A stretch of DNA of 64,000 bases from Pseudoxanthomonas winnipegensis. GTDB lineage: Bacteria; Pseudomonadota; Gammaproteobacteria; Xanthomonadales; Xanthomonadaceae. Position numbers and translations under genes: made by a program. Below the pieces are notes generated by a model. It had not been told where the DNA came from and did not search any database. It saw only the letters and a program-made list of their open reading frames with translations. Positions 16,590 to 27,239 of this stretch are shown piece after piece; position 1 is the first letter of the stretch, and each line of letters opens with the position of its first letter. The stretch is taken from positions 434,001-498,000 of the forward strand of contig NZ_SHMH01000002.1 of the NCBI RefSeq assembly GCF_004283755.1, written 5' to 3'.

Positions 16590-17237
16590 TTAAGCGTCAG
16601 GGGCGTTGGTAAGCCAATTCTTGTCCAGCTTCAACGCGCGGTAGCTGTTGCCGGCTTTGGTCTGGAGCGCGCGCTTAAAATACGGCTCTCGTAGCTTGAA
16701 GGGCGAGTCCTTCATCAAGGCCTGCAGCCACGGACGGTGTTCTTGTGCATCGAATGCAAACGGAAAGACATAGGCAGGCTGAAAAAACATGCCGTTGAAG
16801 TCATCGAAGTTGATGCCGAGATACGAGCCTGCGATGGTCGTGTCATCGATCCCGCGCCAACGGAAATCTTGCGTAATGCAGAAGCGGAAGCTTGAGACTT
16901 TGCGCTGGTGGGACGCATGGGCGTAAGAAAATAGTTCGAAAGCCTTCGGAACATCTTCGATTCCGATGCGCCAGCGGCACCAATGGCCTTCGCTTTTTTC
17001 TGGGGCGCCAAACGTAGCTAGCGCCCGTTCTTGCGATGGAAACTTCATCTTCTCCCCGGCGTATCCGCTTGGCCCGACTGCTTCAACGAGGATATCGGTT
17101 CGCAGGGCACCCTGCGTATTGCGAGTAAGGAAGCGCTGCGTCATATCCCAAGCATCAAAGACGTTCCGCTTTGTTGGCGCATGTCCAAAACCAATGGATT
17201 TTGGAGGTGAATAGCTGAGGTGTTCGACGGTGTCCAT
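16590..17237 (-). CDS. Hypothetical protein, low GC
   Basis: 215 residues with no family I recognise, no signal peptide and no membrane segment. It is rich in aromatic residues, e.g. FDDFNGMFFQPAYVFPFAF around residues 145-163, suggesting a compact globular fold. GC content and codon choice are distinctly lower than in tamB and the peptidase gene on either side, pointing to horizontal gain. It is co-directional with tamB but has its own spacing (60 bases). Confidence 0.6.
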   Translation of the reverse strand: MDTVEHLSYSPPKSIGFGHAPTKRNVFDAWDMTQRFLTRNTQGALRTDILVEAVGPSGYAGEKMKFPSQERALATFGAPEKSEGHWCRWRIGIEDVPKAFELFSYAHASHQRKVSSFRFCITQDFRWRGIDDTTIAGSYLGINFDDFNGMFFQPAYVFPFAFDAQEHRPWLQALMKDSPFKLREPYFKRALQTKAGNSYRALKLDKNWLTNAPDA

Positions 17238-17297
17238 CTGCGTCCTTGCAAGTGGGTGCCCAGGGCGCGGGCATCGCGATGAAGCGGAAATCTCGGC

Positions 17298-20200
17298 CTA
17301 CTTCTCTTTCTGCCAATTGATCGACCCGCGCGTTTCCACGGTGGACGATTCGATCTCGGCGTTGAAGCCCTTGCGCAGCAGGTATTTCAGGGTGACCACC
17401 GAACCGCCGCCGACCATGGCCACGCCGTAGCTGACGTAGAGCTTGGGCGAGAGATACTTGCCGATGCCGAATACCGAGGCGCCCATCGTGCGCGACTCGA
17501 GCACGCCGGCGTCGTCCAGGCCGATCTTGGCGCCCAGCTGCGAGGCCAGCAGGCCGGCGCCGGCCGACAGCGCCGAGGACGCGGCGCTGACCTGCGCGCT
17601 TTCCTGGCTGCTGGCGGTGCTCAGCGGGCGGCCCAGCACCAGGTAGGCCAGCGCGTCGGATTCGGAGGTCTCCGGGTTGGACCAGACACTGGCGCGCGGC
17701 GCGCTGGCGCGGCCGGTGACGTCGATGCCGGCCGTCACCCCGGCGCTGACCACTTCGCGTTCGGCGCGGATGTTGATGTTGGGGTCGGAGACGTCGTCGT
17801 TGCTCCAGCTCAGCTCGCCGCGGGTGATGGTCAGCTTCTGCCCATAGGCGGTGTAGCGGCCATCGACGTTGAGCTGGCCGGTGGCCGACATGGCGCGGCC
17901 GGCGCGCGAGTGCACGTTCATCTGGCCCTGCAGCGAGCCTTCCAGGCCGAAGCCCTTCATCCGCACCTGGTCGCCCAGGTTCACCGCCAGGTCCAGCTTG
18001 AGCAGCGAGCTGCCGCCTTCCTCCGGGTCGGCCGGGTCCAGCACCACCACGTCCTCGGAGGTGGACACGCCTTCGCTGAGCTTCTCCAGGTTGAGGTTGG
18101 CCGAGGGCACGGTGACCTGGCCGCCGACGCCCAGCACCTTGCCCTGCAGGGCGATGGTCATGTCCGGGTCGATCACCGCGCGCAGCTGGGTGGTGTCCGA
18201 GGCCAGGAAGTTGTCGCCGCGCACGTGGAACAGCAGCGGCTCGTCGCCGCCCTGCCAGCCCAGCGAGCCGTCGATGGACAGCGCGCCGCCGGTGCCGCCG
18301 CCGCCGGTGGCCGACTGCGACTTCACGCTGCCCTTGATCTGCGCGGTGCCGTCGGACAGCGCGGTCAGCTGCGCATTGCCCTGCACCAGGGTGATGCCCA
18401 GCGCCGGCAGGTCGCCGGTGAAGTCGCTCAGGTCGGCCTCGCCGCTGAGCAGCGGCGCGCCGCGCGTGCCGGCCAGGCCGATGTGGCCCTTGAGCTTGCC
18501 CTGCGGGCGCACCAGGTCCGGCGAGAACAGCTCCAGCCAGAACAGGCGGTCGTTGTAGAGATAGATGTTGCCGGTCAGCGGGGCGTAGCTGTCCCAGCCG
18601 GTATCGAAGGTCGCATCGACGAAGCCGTTGCCCGCGAAGCCCGTGCCGAGGCGGCCGTGGATCTTCTGCGGGGTCATGTCCACATCGATGCTGAAGTGGT
18701 CGTAGTGGACCAGTTCGCCGCGGCTGTTCTTGCCCATCTTCAGGCCGCCGTCCATCGAGGCGATGTGCACCTGGCCCTGCCAGGCGTTGGCCTGCGGCTT
18801 GAGGTTGGCCTCCAGTGTCAGGTCGCCGCGCAGGCTGAGCTGGCGGCCGTCCTGCTGCGGCAGCCACGGCTGCACCAGGGTCAGCGGCAGTCGGTCGGAG
18901 TGCGCGCGCACGCCGTTGCGCGGCCAGTCGGCCGACACGCACAGGCTGCCGCCGTCGCCGCCGGCCAGACAGCTGTCGGACAGGGTGAAGGCCTGGCCCT
19001 TCTGGCTGAAGCGCGCGGCCTGGGTCAGCGCCCAGGCATCGCCCTTGGACGGCACGATGCGCAGCGTCTCCAGCGTGCCGGACCAGGCGCCGTCCTGCGC
19101 CTGGCGCGCCGCGCCGGCGAGGGTGAGCGAGGCCATCGGGCTGTCGGCCTGCGCGTGCAGCTGCAGGTCCTGCACCGCGCCGCGCGCTTGTACCTCCAGG
19201 CGGTCCAGCGCCAGCCCGGCCTGCACGCCGGTGCCGGTCAGGGCCAGCTGGCCATCGCCGCTCTTCCACGGCAGCCGGCCCTTCAGGCTCAGGGTCTGGG
19301 CGGTATAGGTGTCGAACTTGAGCGCGTTGCCGGTGAGGTCGGCCTCGAGGGTCGGCGCGGCGCGCGGGCCGGAGAGCTTCAGCGTGCCGGCCAGCACGCC
19401 GGTGGCGCCAGGCAGCAGGTCGGCCAGCTCCAGCGGGTCCAGGGTAGCATCGACATCCAGGGTGTCGGCCACCTTGCCCTGCGCCTGCACGCGGCTGGCG
19501 CCCAGGCTCAGATCCAGCTTGCCCTGGCCGCTGTCGCCCTGCAGGACGAAGTTGCCGCTGCCGGCCAGCTTGCGGTCGCGCAGGCGGCCGCCCAGCTGCG
19601 GGATGTCCAGCGTCGCATCGAACCCCGTGCCCTTGCCCGCGGCCGGATCGCGCTGCGCGCCCTTGCTGGACAGCTGGCCGGTGACCGCGCCCTTCCAGCC
19701 GGCGGCGAAGTAGCCCGGGTCGAAGTTCTGCAGCGTCGCCGCCACGTCCCAGGACAGCTGCGGCGCCCAGCCGACCTGGCCGGTCACCTGCAGCCCGCCG
19801 GCCGGAGTGGTCGCCTTGAGCGTCTTGAGCAGCACCTTCTCCAGGTCGCCGCGGCCGTCGAAGTCGACCTTCGCCTTGTCCTGTCCGCGCGCCAGATCGG
19901 CCGTGCCGATCGCCGCCCAGTCCGCCTTGCGTCCGGCCACGCCCAGGTCCGCATCGGCCTGGATGCGCGCATCGCCTTCGCCCCACTTCAGGCCGCGCGC
20001 GTTGACCGCGAACTTGAAGCTCGGGTCCTCGGTCTGGGTGAAGTCGGCATGGCCGTTGAGGGTGACGCGGCCGTCGAGCAGCTGCACCGCCAGCGGCTGC
20101 ACGGTCAGCGTGGTGTCGTCGATGCGCACGTGCGAGGGCTCGATCACCACCGCGTTCTCGCCCTGCTGGGCGTGGCCGCTGATGGCCGCGCCGCCGTCGG

Positions 20201-21146
20201 TGCCGCTGGCCTGCAGGTCGAAGGCCAGCGGCGGCGCATCGGCCGCACCCACGCCCAGCAGCGACAGGTCCAGCTGCTTGCTGACCGCGCGCATGGCCCA
20301 GTCCGGCTTGGTCGCGCCGCGCACGTCCAGATGCACGCGCACCGGCGCCGGCGCGTTGCCGCCCACCGCCACCTGCATGTGCTTGACGTCGCCGCGCGCG
20401 ACCAGCCCCAGCCGCGCCGGCGTCTTGCCGCGCGGCGCAGGGAAGCCGGCCGACACGGTCAGGTCGGTGTCGTAGTCGTCGCCCGGCCGGTAGTGGCCGT
20501 CGATGGAGAAGTTGCCGCGGTCGCTGGTGATCTTCACCGCGCTGGCTTCGGCATAGCCATCGCCCAGGTCCACGCCGCCGCGGATGCTGCCGAGGAAGAT
20601 CACCGGCTCACCGTCGGAGGTGTAGCGCAGCCGGTCGACCTGCAGCGTGTCGGCCTGCAGGTTCAGCGGCAGCTCGATCTGCGGCATGACCTCGGGCCAG
20701 CGCGGCAGCTCGAACGGCTTGTCCGGGCTGGGCGCGACCTCCAGCGTGGCGTCCTCCACTTCCAGCCGGTCCAGGCGCAGGCGCTTGCCCAGCAGCGGGC
20801 GCAGGTCCGGATCCAGCAGCACACGCTTGGCGGTGAAGTCGATGCCGTCCATGTGGAAGTGCACGTCGCGCAGCGTCAGCGGCCCGGCGACCGGGCCTTC
20901 GGCGCTGGCGTAGGTCAGCGAACTGCCGGCCGGCAGGCGCGCGATCACCTGCGCCAGCAGCACGTCGCGGCCGGCCACGGTCTGCAGCAGCCAGTACAGC
21001 CCCACCAGCGCCACCACCACCAGCGTGGCCACGCCGATCGCGCTGCGGATGGCCAGCGTGCGCATGCGCGCCTTGCGCCGGGCGCGCAGCTGCGCGATGC
21101 GCGCCTCGCGCTCCTCGGGGGTGAGGTCCTGCGGCGTGCGGCTCAC
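17298..21146 (-). CDS. tamB: TamB-like translocation and assembly module protein
   Basis: 1282 residues from GTG 21146. A cytoplasmic Arg-rich start (about 1-30) and one transmembrane helix (about 31-55, IGVATLVVVALVGLYWLLQ) anchor a very long periplasmic beta-rich body of AsmA/TamB repeats, ending in the DUF490/TamB C-terminal domain (about 950-1282), whose last strand ends SINWQKEK. TamB bridges the periplasm to the TamA outer-membrane barrel and acts in autotransporter assembly and phospholipid transport. The GTG start overlaps the tamA stop (GTGA), so the two are translationally coupled. The much longer open frame to 21950 is only the antisense extension inside tamA and is rejected. Confidence 0.92.
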   Translation of the reverse strand: MSRTPQDLTPEEREARIAQLRARRKARMRTLAIRSAIGVATLVVVALVGLYWLLQTVAGRDVLLAQVIARLPAGSSLTYASAEGPVAGPLTLRDVHFHMDGIDFTAKRVLLDPDLRPLLGKRLRLDRLEVEDATLEVAPSPDKPFELPRWPEVMPQIELPLNLQADTLQVDRLRYTSDGEPVIFLGSIRGGVDLGDGYAEASAVKITSDRGNFSIDGHYRPGDDYDTDLTVSAGFPAPRGKTPARLGLVARGDVKHMQVAVGGNAPAPVRVHLDVRGATKPDWAMRAVSKQLDLSLLGVGAADAPPLAFDLQASGTDGGAAISGHAQQGENAVVIEPSHVRIDDTTLTVQPLAVQLLDGRVTLNGHADFTQTEDPSFKFAVNARGLKWGEGDARIQADADLGVAGRKADWAAIGTADLARGQDKAKVDFDGRGDLEKVLLKTLKATTPAGGLQVTGQVGWAPQLSWDVAATLQNFDPGYFAAGWKGAVTGQLSSKGAQRDPAAGKGTGFDATLDIPQLGGRLRDRKLAGSGNFVLQGDSGQGKLDLSLGASRVQAQGKVADTLDVDATLDPLELADLLPGATGVLAGTLKLSGPRAAPTLEADLTGNALKFDTYTAQTLSLKGRLPWKSGDGQLALTGTGVQAGLALDRLEVQARGAVQDLQLHAQADSPMASLTLAGAARQAQDGAWSGTLETLRIVPSKGDAWALTQAARFSQKGQAFTLSDSCLAGGDGGSLCVSADWPRNGVRAHSDRLPLTLVQPWLPQQDGRQLSLRGDLTLEANLKPQANAWQGQVHIASMDGGLKMGKNSRGELVHYDHFSIDVDMTPQKIHGRLGTGFAGNGFVDATFDTGWDSYAPLTGNIYLYNDRLFWLELFSPDLVRPQGKLKGHIGLAGTRGAPLLSGEADLSDFTGDLPALGITLVQGNAQLTALSDGTAQIKGSVKSQSATGGGGTGGALSIDGSLGWQGGDEPLLFHVRGDNFLASDTTQLRAVIDPDMTIALQGKVLGVGGQVTVPSANLNLEKLSEGVSTSEDVVVLDPADPEEGGSSLLKLDLAVNLGDQVRMKGFGLEGSLQGQMNVHSRAGRAMSATGQLNVDGRYTAYGQKLTITRGELSWSNDDVSDPNINIRAEREVVSAGVTAGIDVTGRASAPRASVWSNPETSESDALAYLVLGRPLSTASSQESAQVSAASSALSAGAGLLASQLGAKIGLDDAGVLESRTMGASVFGIGKYLSPKLYVSYGVAMVGGGSVVTLKYLLRKGFNAEIESSTVETRGSINWQKEK

Positions 21147-23224
21147 AGGCTGGTCCCGATGCTCAAGTACAGCTGCACGACCGAGTCGGGATCGTTCAGG
21201 CCGTGGGCGATGTCTACCCGCACCGGGCCGATCGGCGAGCGGTAGCGCACGCCGACGCCCACGCCGGTCTTGAGATCGGGCGAGTCGTTGTAGGCGCTGC
21301 CGGTGTCGACGAAGATCGCGCCGCCGAACGGGCCGCCCTTGTAGTAGTGCTCGTACTCGGCGCTGGCGGTGATCAGCTTCTTGCCGCCGACCGAATACTC
21401 GCCGCCCTCGGTGCGCACGCGCGGACCGACCTCGCGGTACTGGTAGCCGCGGATGCTGTTGTCGCCGCCGGCGTAGAAACGCAGGCTCGGCGGCAGCGCG
21501 TCGGGCGAGCCGGCGCTGGTCTGACCGATCTCGCCGCGCAGGATGAAGCGGTCGTTGGCGCCGATGCCCTTGAACCAGCTCGCGCCGACCTGCAGCTGGG
21601 CGAAGTTGGTGTCCGAGCCGGCGCCTTCCAGGCCGCCGCGCAGGGTCGAGCGCGCGACGATGCCGCTGCGCGGGAACAGGCGATCGTCCACGTTGACGTA
21701 CTGCGCCTCCAACTGCGGATAGACGTAGGTCGCGTAGCGATACGGCGCGGCCGCCTCGGCGCCGTCGCCGTTCTCGTCTTCCAGCTCCAGCTTCCAGCGC
21801 TCGCGCAGGGCGTGGATCGAGGCGGTGAGCGTCCAGTTCTCGTTGAGCTGGCCGCTGCGGCTGCCGATCAGCTCGATGCGGCGGGTGTCGATGTAGTCGG
21901 TCTGCTCGTCGTACAGCTGCGCGGTGGCCGCATACCAGCCATCGAGCCACTTGAACGCCGGGATGCGGTAGTTGCCGGTGAGCGACTTGCGGTTCTGCGC
22001 GTAGTCCAGCAGCGCCTTGAATTTGTGCCCGCGCGAGTTGACGTAGCGGCGCTCGATGCCCGCCAGCACACCGGCGCCGTACTCGGTGCCGTAGCTCAGG
22101 CCGGCGGTGTAGATGTTGCGCTTGGCCAGCTTGAGGTTGACGTCGATCGGCACGCGGCCGTCCACCGCGTGATCGGGATCGGGCTGGATGTCGATGTTGC
22201 TGAAGTAGTCCAGCGCCACCAGCGACTGGCGCAGCCGGTCCAGCTTGCCCTGGTGGTAGTAGCTGCCCTCGTCCCAGTAGACCAGCTGGTCGAGCAGGCC
22301 GGGCCGGAAGTAATCCTGATGGAAGATCGTCGGGCCCATGTCGTAGCGGATGCCGCTGACCCAGGACAGGTCGATGTCGGCGGCATGCTGGGCGCGGGTG
22401 ATCTCGACCCGGCGGTCCTGGAAGTCCGCATCCAGATAGCCGCGCTCGGCCAGGCGGCGCACGATCTTGAGCTTGCTGGCCTCGTAGGTCTGGTGGTCGA
22501 ACACCTGGCCCGGGCGCGGCGCGAAGTCCTTCAGGTCCTGGGCCAGGTAGCGGTCGCTGCCGCCTTCGCCCTCGATGCGGATGTCGGCATCGCGCACGCG
22601 CACCGGTTCGCCCGGGTCCACGGTGACCACCACCGTGAGGTGATCGGCCGGCGCGCGCACGCGCGGCGCGTTGGCGGCGCTCGGCGCGGCCTGCCCGGTG
22701 GCCTGCTGCGCGGTGGTGCCCTCGCTGGCATCAGGATTGACGTCGGCCGGGGCCACCGAGGTGGTCACCTTGCCGTCGGCGTCACTGGCGTCGCGCTGCA
22801 CCTGGGCGCTGGGCTGCGGCGCGGTGTCGCGATCGTCGTCGTCATCCTCGTCGTCGTCCTTGTCCTTGCCGCCGGTCTTCTTCTGCCGCTCCACGCGCGC
22901 GGCCTGGGTGGCATCCAGGCGGGTCGTGGTGACGGTGATGGTCGGCCCGTAGTAGCCGAAGGGCTCCAGCGCGTGGGCGGCCTCGTCCTTGGTCTGCTCC
23001 AGCAGATACTCCAGCCGGGCCTCGCCCAGGCGCTTGCCCAGCGCGTCGTTCAGCGTCAGGGCCACGCGGATGTTCTCGGCCATCGCGGCCTGGGTCTCAT
23101 CGTCCTCGTTCAGGCCCTTGATCTGGACCTGGTCGACGATGGCCGCCGCCCACGCCAGCGCCGGAGACAGAGACAACGCGGCGGCGAGGGCAAGCGAGGA
23201 AAGGACGCGCATGGGGGAAAGCAT
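21143..23224 (-). CDS. tamA: TamA outer-membrane BamA/Omp85-family protein
   Basis: 693 residues from ATG 23224, chosen for the AGGAGG 10 bases upstream; ATG 23212 and TTG 23230 are alternatives. Signal peptide (RVLSSLALAAALSLSPALAWA), three POTRA domains (about 28-330) and an Omp85 16-strand barrel (about 340-693) with GGDNSIRGYQYREVGPR and the VRYRSPIGPVRVDIAHGLN end motif. Forms the TAM complex with tamB, which overlaps its stop. Unusual: POTRA1 is split by about 80 residues of low-complexity sequence with an Asp-run (KDKDDDEDDDDDRD, about 120-133) where E. coli TamA has only about ten. Confidence 0.93.
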   Translation of the reverse strand: MLSPMRVLSSLALAAALSLSPALAWAAAIVDQVQIKGLNEDDETQAAMAENIRVALTLNDALGKRLGEARLEYLLEQTKDEAAHALEPFGYYGPTITVTTTRLDATQAARVERQKKTGGKDKDDDEDDDDDRDTAPQPSAQVQRDASDADGKVTTSVAPADVNPDASEGTTAQQATGQAAPSAANAPRVRAPADHLTVVVTVDPGEPVRVRDADIRIEGEGGSDRYLAQDLKDFAPRPGQVFDHQTYEASKLKIVRRLAERGYLDADFQDRRVEITRAQHAADIDLSWVSGIRYDMGPTIFHQDYFRPGLLDQLVYWDEGSYYHQGKLDRLRQSLVALDYFSNIDIQPDPDHAVDGRVPIDVNLKLAKRNIYTAGLSYGTEYGAGVLAGIERRYVNSRGHKFKALLDYAQNRKSLTGNYRIPAFKWLDGWYAATAQLYDEQTDYIDTRRIELIGSRSGQLNENWTLTASIHALRERWKLELEDENGDGAEAAAPYRYATYVYPQLEAQYVNVDDRLFPRSGIVARSTLRGGLEGAGSDTNFAQLQVGASWFKGIGANDRFILRGEIGQTSAGSPDALPPSLRFYAGGDNSIRGYQYREVGPRVRTEGGEYSVGGKKLITASAEYEHYYKGGPFGGAIFVDTGSAYNDSPDLKTGVGVGVRYRSPIGPVRVDIAHGLNDPDSVVQLYLSIGTSL

Positions 23225-23304
23225 ACCCAACCGCCCTCCTGCGCCGGGTTAAGGCGCCATGACGGCGTTGCGTCCCGAAGGCGCCACAACACACCCCATC
23301 GTCG

Positions 23305-23322
23305 TTCCCGCGAACGCGGGAA
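23305..23322. repeat. REP-like hairpin
   Basis: TTCCCGCG-aa-CGCGGGAA, a perfect 8-bp stem in the 175-base gap between tamA and glyS. A partial second copy (GCCTGCGCGGGAACAACGG, near 23363-23381) lies downstream. Typical intergenic palindrome of proteobacteria. Confidence 0.6.
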
Positions 23323-23399
23323 CCCAGCGCCTTCCGCCTGGAAAAGCCCAAGCCCGCTGTGTCCGCCTGCGCGGGAACAACGGGCCTCCCAGGCCGTCC

Positions 23400-25517
23400 T
23401 CAGGCCGAAAGCTGCGCGATATCGGCCACCTTGCCGAAGCGCGCATGCAGCCGATGCAGCAGGGCCAGGCGATTGCCGCGCACGGCCGGGTTCTCGGCGT
23501 TGACCATCACCATGTCGAAGAAGCTGTCCACCTGCTCGCGCAGCAGCGCCAGGCGCGCCAGCACCGCGACGTAGTCGTGCTGATGCAGGGCGGTGTCGGT
23601 GTCGCCGATCGCGGCCTGCACGGCCTCGGCCAGCGCGGCCTCGGCCGGGTGTTCGATCAGGCCACGATCCAGGTGATCGGGGATCTGCACGCCCTCGGCC
23701 TGGGCCTTCTTGAGGATGTTGCCGATGCGCTTGTTGGCCGCGGCCAGCGCGGCGGCCTCGGGCAGCGCGGCGAAGGTGCCGATGGCCTCGATGCGGCGGT
23801 CGAAGTCGTACAGCGAGGCCGGCTTGAGCTCGGCCACCGCGTTGAACTGCGTGGTCGGCACGCCCTTGTCGGCGTAGTAGCCTTTCAGGCGGTCGAGGAT
23901 GAAGTCGTAGAGCTCAGGTAGGAGCTTGTCCATCGCATCGAACAGCTCTTTTTTGCTCTTATCTGCAGGACCGGCCTCTCCAACCAAGCCAACCGCAGTG
24001 GCTAGCAGCGACTTCAGATCCAGATCAAACCCACTCTCGATGATCGTCCGCGCCAGCCCCAGCGCATTGCGGCGCAGCGCGAAGGGATCCTTGTTGCCGG
24101 TCGGCTTGAGGCCCGCGGCGAAACCGCCGGCCAGCGTGTCCAGGCGCTCGGCGATGGCCAGCACCTTGCCCAGCGGCGAGAGCGCGATGTCGTCGCCCGC
24201 GAAGCGCGGCTGGTAGCCCTCGTCGATGGCCAGCGCGACCTCCTGCGATTCGCCGGCCGCCAGCGCGTAATGGCGCCCGGCGATGCCCTGAAGCTCGGGG
24301 AACTCGCCGACCATGCGCGACTGCAGATCGTTCTTGGACAGCTCGGCCGCGCGCCGGGCCAGCGCCGGGTCGGCGCCGACCTTCGGGGCGATGGCCTGCG
24401 CCAGCGCGGCCACGCGCGCGACCTTGTCGGCCACCGTGCCCAGCTTGGCCTGGTAGGTGACGGTCGCAAGGCCCTCGCCCATCGCCACCAGGCCCTGCTT
24501 GAGGTCCTCGTCGAAGAAGAACTTGGCATCGGCGAAGCGCGGGCGGATCACCCGCTCGTAGCCGGCGCGCACCTGCGCCGGATCGCGCGAGGCGATGTTG
24601 GCGATGCCGATGAAGTGCTCGGTCAGCACGCCGTCGCGCAGCACGGGGAAGAACTTCTGGTTGATCTCCATCGTCTCGATCAGCGCTTCCTGCGGCACGG
24701 CCAGGAAGGCGGGTTCGAAACTGCAGGCGACCGCGCTCGGCCACTCGGTCAGGCACACGACCTGTTCCAGGTTGTCGTCGGTGACGCGCGCGTCGCCGTC
24801 GACGCTGCGCGCGGCGGCCTGGACCTGTTCGATGATGCGGGCGCGGCGCTGCTGCGGGTCGACCAGCACGCGCGCGGCTTCCAGCGCGGTGACATAGTCG
24901 CCCGGCGCGGCGATCGACACCGGCGCATCGTGCTCGAAGCGGTGCCCACGGCTGTCGCGGCCGGCGGCCACGCCCATCAGCGTGGTGTCGATGACCTGCT
25001 CGCCCAGCAGCGCCACCAGCCACTGCACCGGCCGGGCGAAGGCGTAGTCGTGATCGCCCCAGCGCATCGGCTTGGGGATCGGCATGGCGGCCACGGCCTC
25101 GGCGATCACCTCGGGCAGCAGGTCGGCGGTGCGCGCGCCGGCGCGCGTGGCGCGCAGCACGAAGCGCTCGCCCTTGGCGTCGGTGGTGCGCTCGAGCTGG
25201 GTCCAGTCCACGCCGGCCTTGGCCGCGAAACCGCTCAGCGCCTTGGTCGGCTGGCCGTCGGCGTCCAGGGCGATGTTCACGTACGGGCCGAACACCTCGC
25301 TGGCCTGCTCGGGCTGCTCCACCGCCACGCCCGGCAGCAGCACCGCCAGCCGGCGCGGGGTGAACAGCGGCCGCGCCTCGCGCGCGTCCACCGCCACGCC
25401 GCGCTTTTCCAGCCCGGCCTTGATGCCCTCGAACAGCGCATCGGCCAGCCCCGGCAGCGCCTTGACCGGCAGCTCCTCGGTGCCCAGTTCGATCAGGAGG
25501 GGAAGTTGTTCGCTCAT
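23400..25517 (-). CDS. glyS: Glycyl-tRNA synthetase beta subunit
   Basis: 705 residues starting [24 protein letters not shown], the characteristic N-terminus. Motifs include [44 protein letters not shown] and a C-terminal anticodon-binding-like domain with [24 protein letters not shown]. It forms the alpha2-beta2 synthetase with GlyQ, charging tRNA-Gly. A GST-type gene separates it from glyQ; the gap after that gene is 71 bases. A longer in-frame extension to 25853 is rejected. Confidence 0.97.
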   Translation of the reverse strand: MSEQLPLLIELGTEELPVKALPGLADALFEGIKAGLEKRGVAVDAREARPLFTPRRLAVLLPGVAVEQPEQASEVFGPYVNIALDADGQPTKALSGFAAKAGVDWTQLERTTDAKGERFVLRATRAGARTADLLPEVIAEAVAAMPIPKPMRWGDHDYAFARPVQWLVALLGEQVIDTTLMGVAAGRDSRGHRFEHDAPVSIAAPGDYVTALEAARVLVDPQQRRARIIEQVQAAARSVDGDARVTDDNLEQVVCLTEWPSAVACSFEPAFLAVPQEALIETMEINQKFFPVLRDGVLTEHFIGIANIASRDPAQVRAGYERVIRPRFADAKFFFDEDLKQGLVAMGEGLATVTYQAKLGTVADKVARVAALAQAIAPKVGADPALARRAAELSKNDLQSRMVGEFPELQGIAGRHYALAAGESQEVALAIDEGYQPRFAGDDIALSPLGKVLAIAERLDTLAGGFAAGLKPTGNKDPFALRRNALGLARTIIESGFDLDLKSLLATAVGLVGEAGPADKSKKELFDAMDKLLPELYDFILDRLKGYYADKGVPTTQFNAVAELKPASLYDFDRRIEAIGTFAALPEAAALAAANKRIGNILKKAQAEGVQIPDHLDRGLIEHPAEAALAEAVQAAIGDTDTALHQHDYVAVLARLALLREQVDSFFDMVMVNAENPAVRGNRLALLHRLHARFGKVADIAQLSA

Positions 25518-25588
25518 GTGGTCAAGCCTTGGAGAAGAGTCCGCTCGGCTGGGCGAGCGAGGTGCATCGGGAAGATCGTCGAGCGCCG

Positions 25589-26217
25589 TCAGGTGGTCGG
25601 CGCGAAGAACGGGACGTAGCGCTTGGCGAACACCGGCAGCGCTTCGTAGCGCGCCACGCGTGCGGCCAGCGCCGGCGTGTCGGCCAGATCGTGCGGGACC
25701 GCGTCGCGCGCATAGGTCGTGCAGCAGGCCAGGGTGATGTCGGCCTGGCTCATCGCGTTGCCGATGAGCCATTCGCGCTCGCCGGCCTCGACACAGGCTT
25801 GCTCCAGCACCGCCAGGGCGCCGCGCATCTGCGCATTGCAGCGCTCGACCCACGGCGCGTGGCGCTTGTCCGCGGGGCGGAACACGCGCTCCATCACCTG
25901 GTGCAGCGCCTTCTCGACCGCGCCGGTGGCAAAGCCCATCAGGCGCTGGGCCTGGCGGCGTGCCGGGCCGTGCGCGGGCAGCAGGGCGCGCTGCGGCCCG
26001 GCGACCTCGTCGAGGTAGTCCAGGATCACCGCCGATTCGGTCAGCGCCTCGCCGTCGTCCAGCACCAGCACCGGGACGCGGCCGAGCGGGCTGTAGGCGC
26101 GGATGCGGTCGAAGTCGCGGCCCACCGACCAGTCGCGATGCTCGAAGGGCATGCCCAGCACGTCCATGCTCACCGCCACGCGGCGCACGAACGGCGAGTC
26201 GAACATGCCGATCAAGA

Positions 26218-26221
<4 letters not shown>
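25589..26221 (-). CDS. Glutathione S-transferase-family protein
   Basis: 210 residues. N-terminal thioredoxin-like domain (1-80) starting [21 protein letters not shown] with a Ser (residue 9) near the catalytic position, then [23 protein letters not shown] containing the cis-Pro and glutathione-binding ES pair, then an all-helical C-terminal domain. Its ATG overlaps the glyQ stop by 4 bases (ATGA), so it is cotranslated between glyQ and glyS. Substrate unknown. Confidence 0.88.
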
Positions 26222-27147
<926 letters not shown>

Positions 27148-27239
27148 GCGGCGAAGGGCGGAAAAAGGGGTGGGCTAGTATACGGGCGTGATGCGACCGC
27201 TTCTGGCCGCATGGACACGGCCAGGGGGCCGATGCCGCA

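Noticed and set aside
17155-19986. 943-codon open frame inside tamB on the same strand
   Set aside because: Arg/Pro/Gly-rich translation without motifs; tamB in the other frame has recognisable domains.
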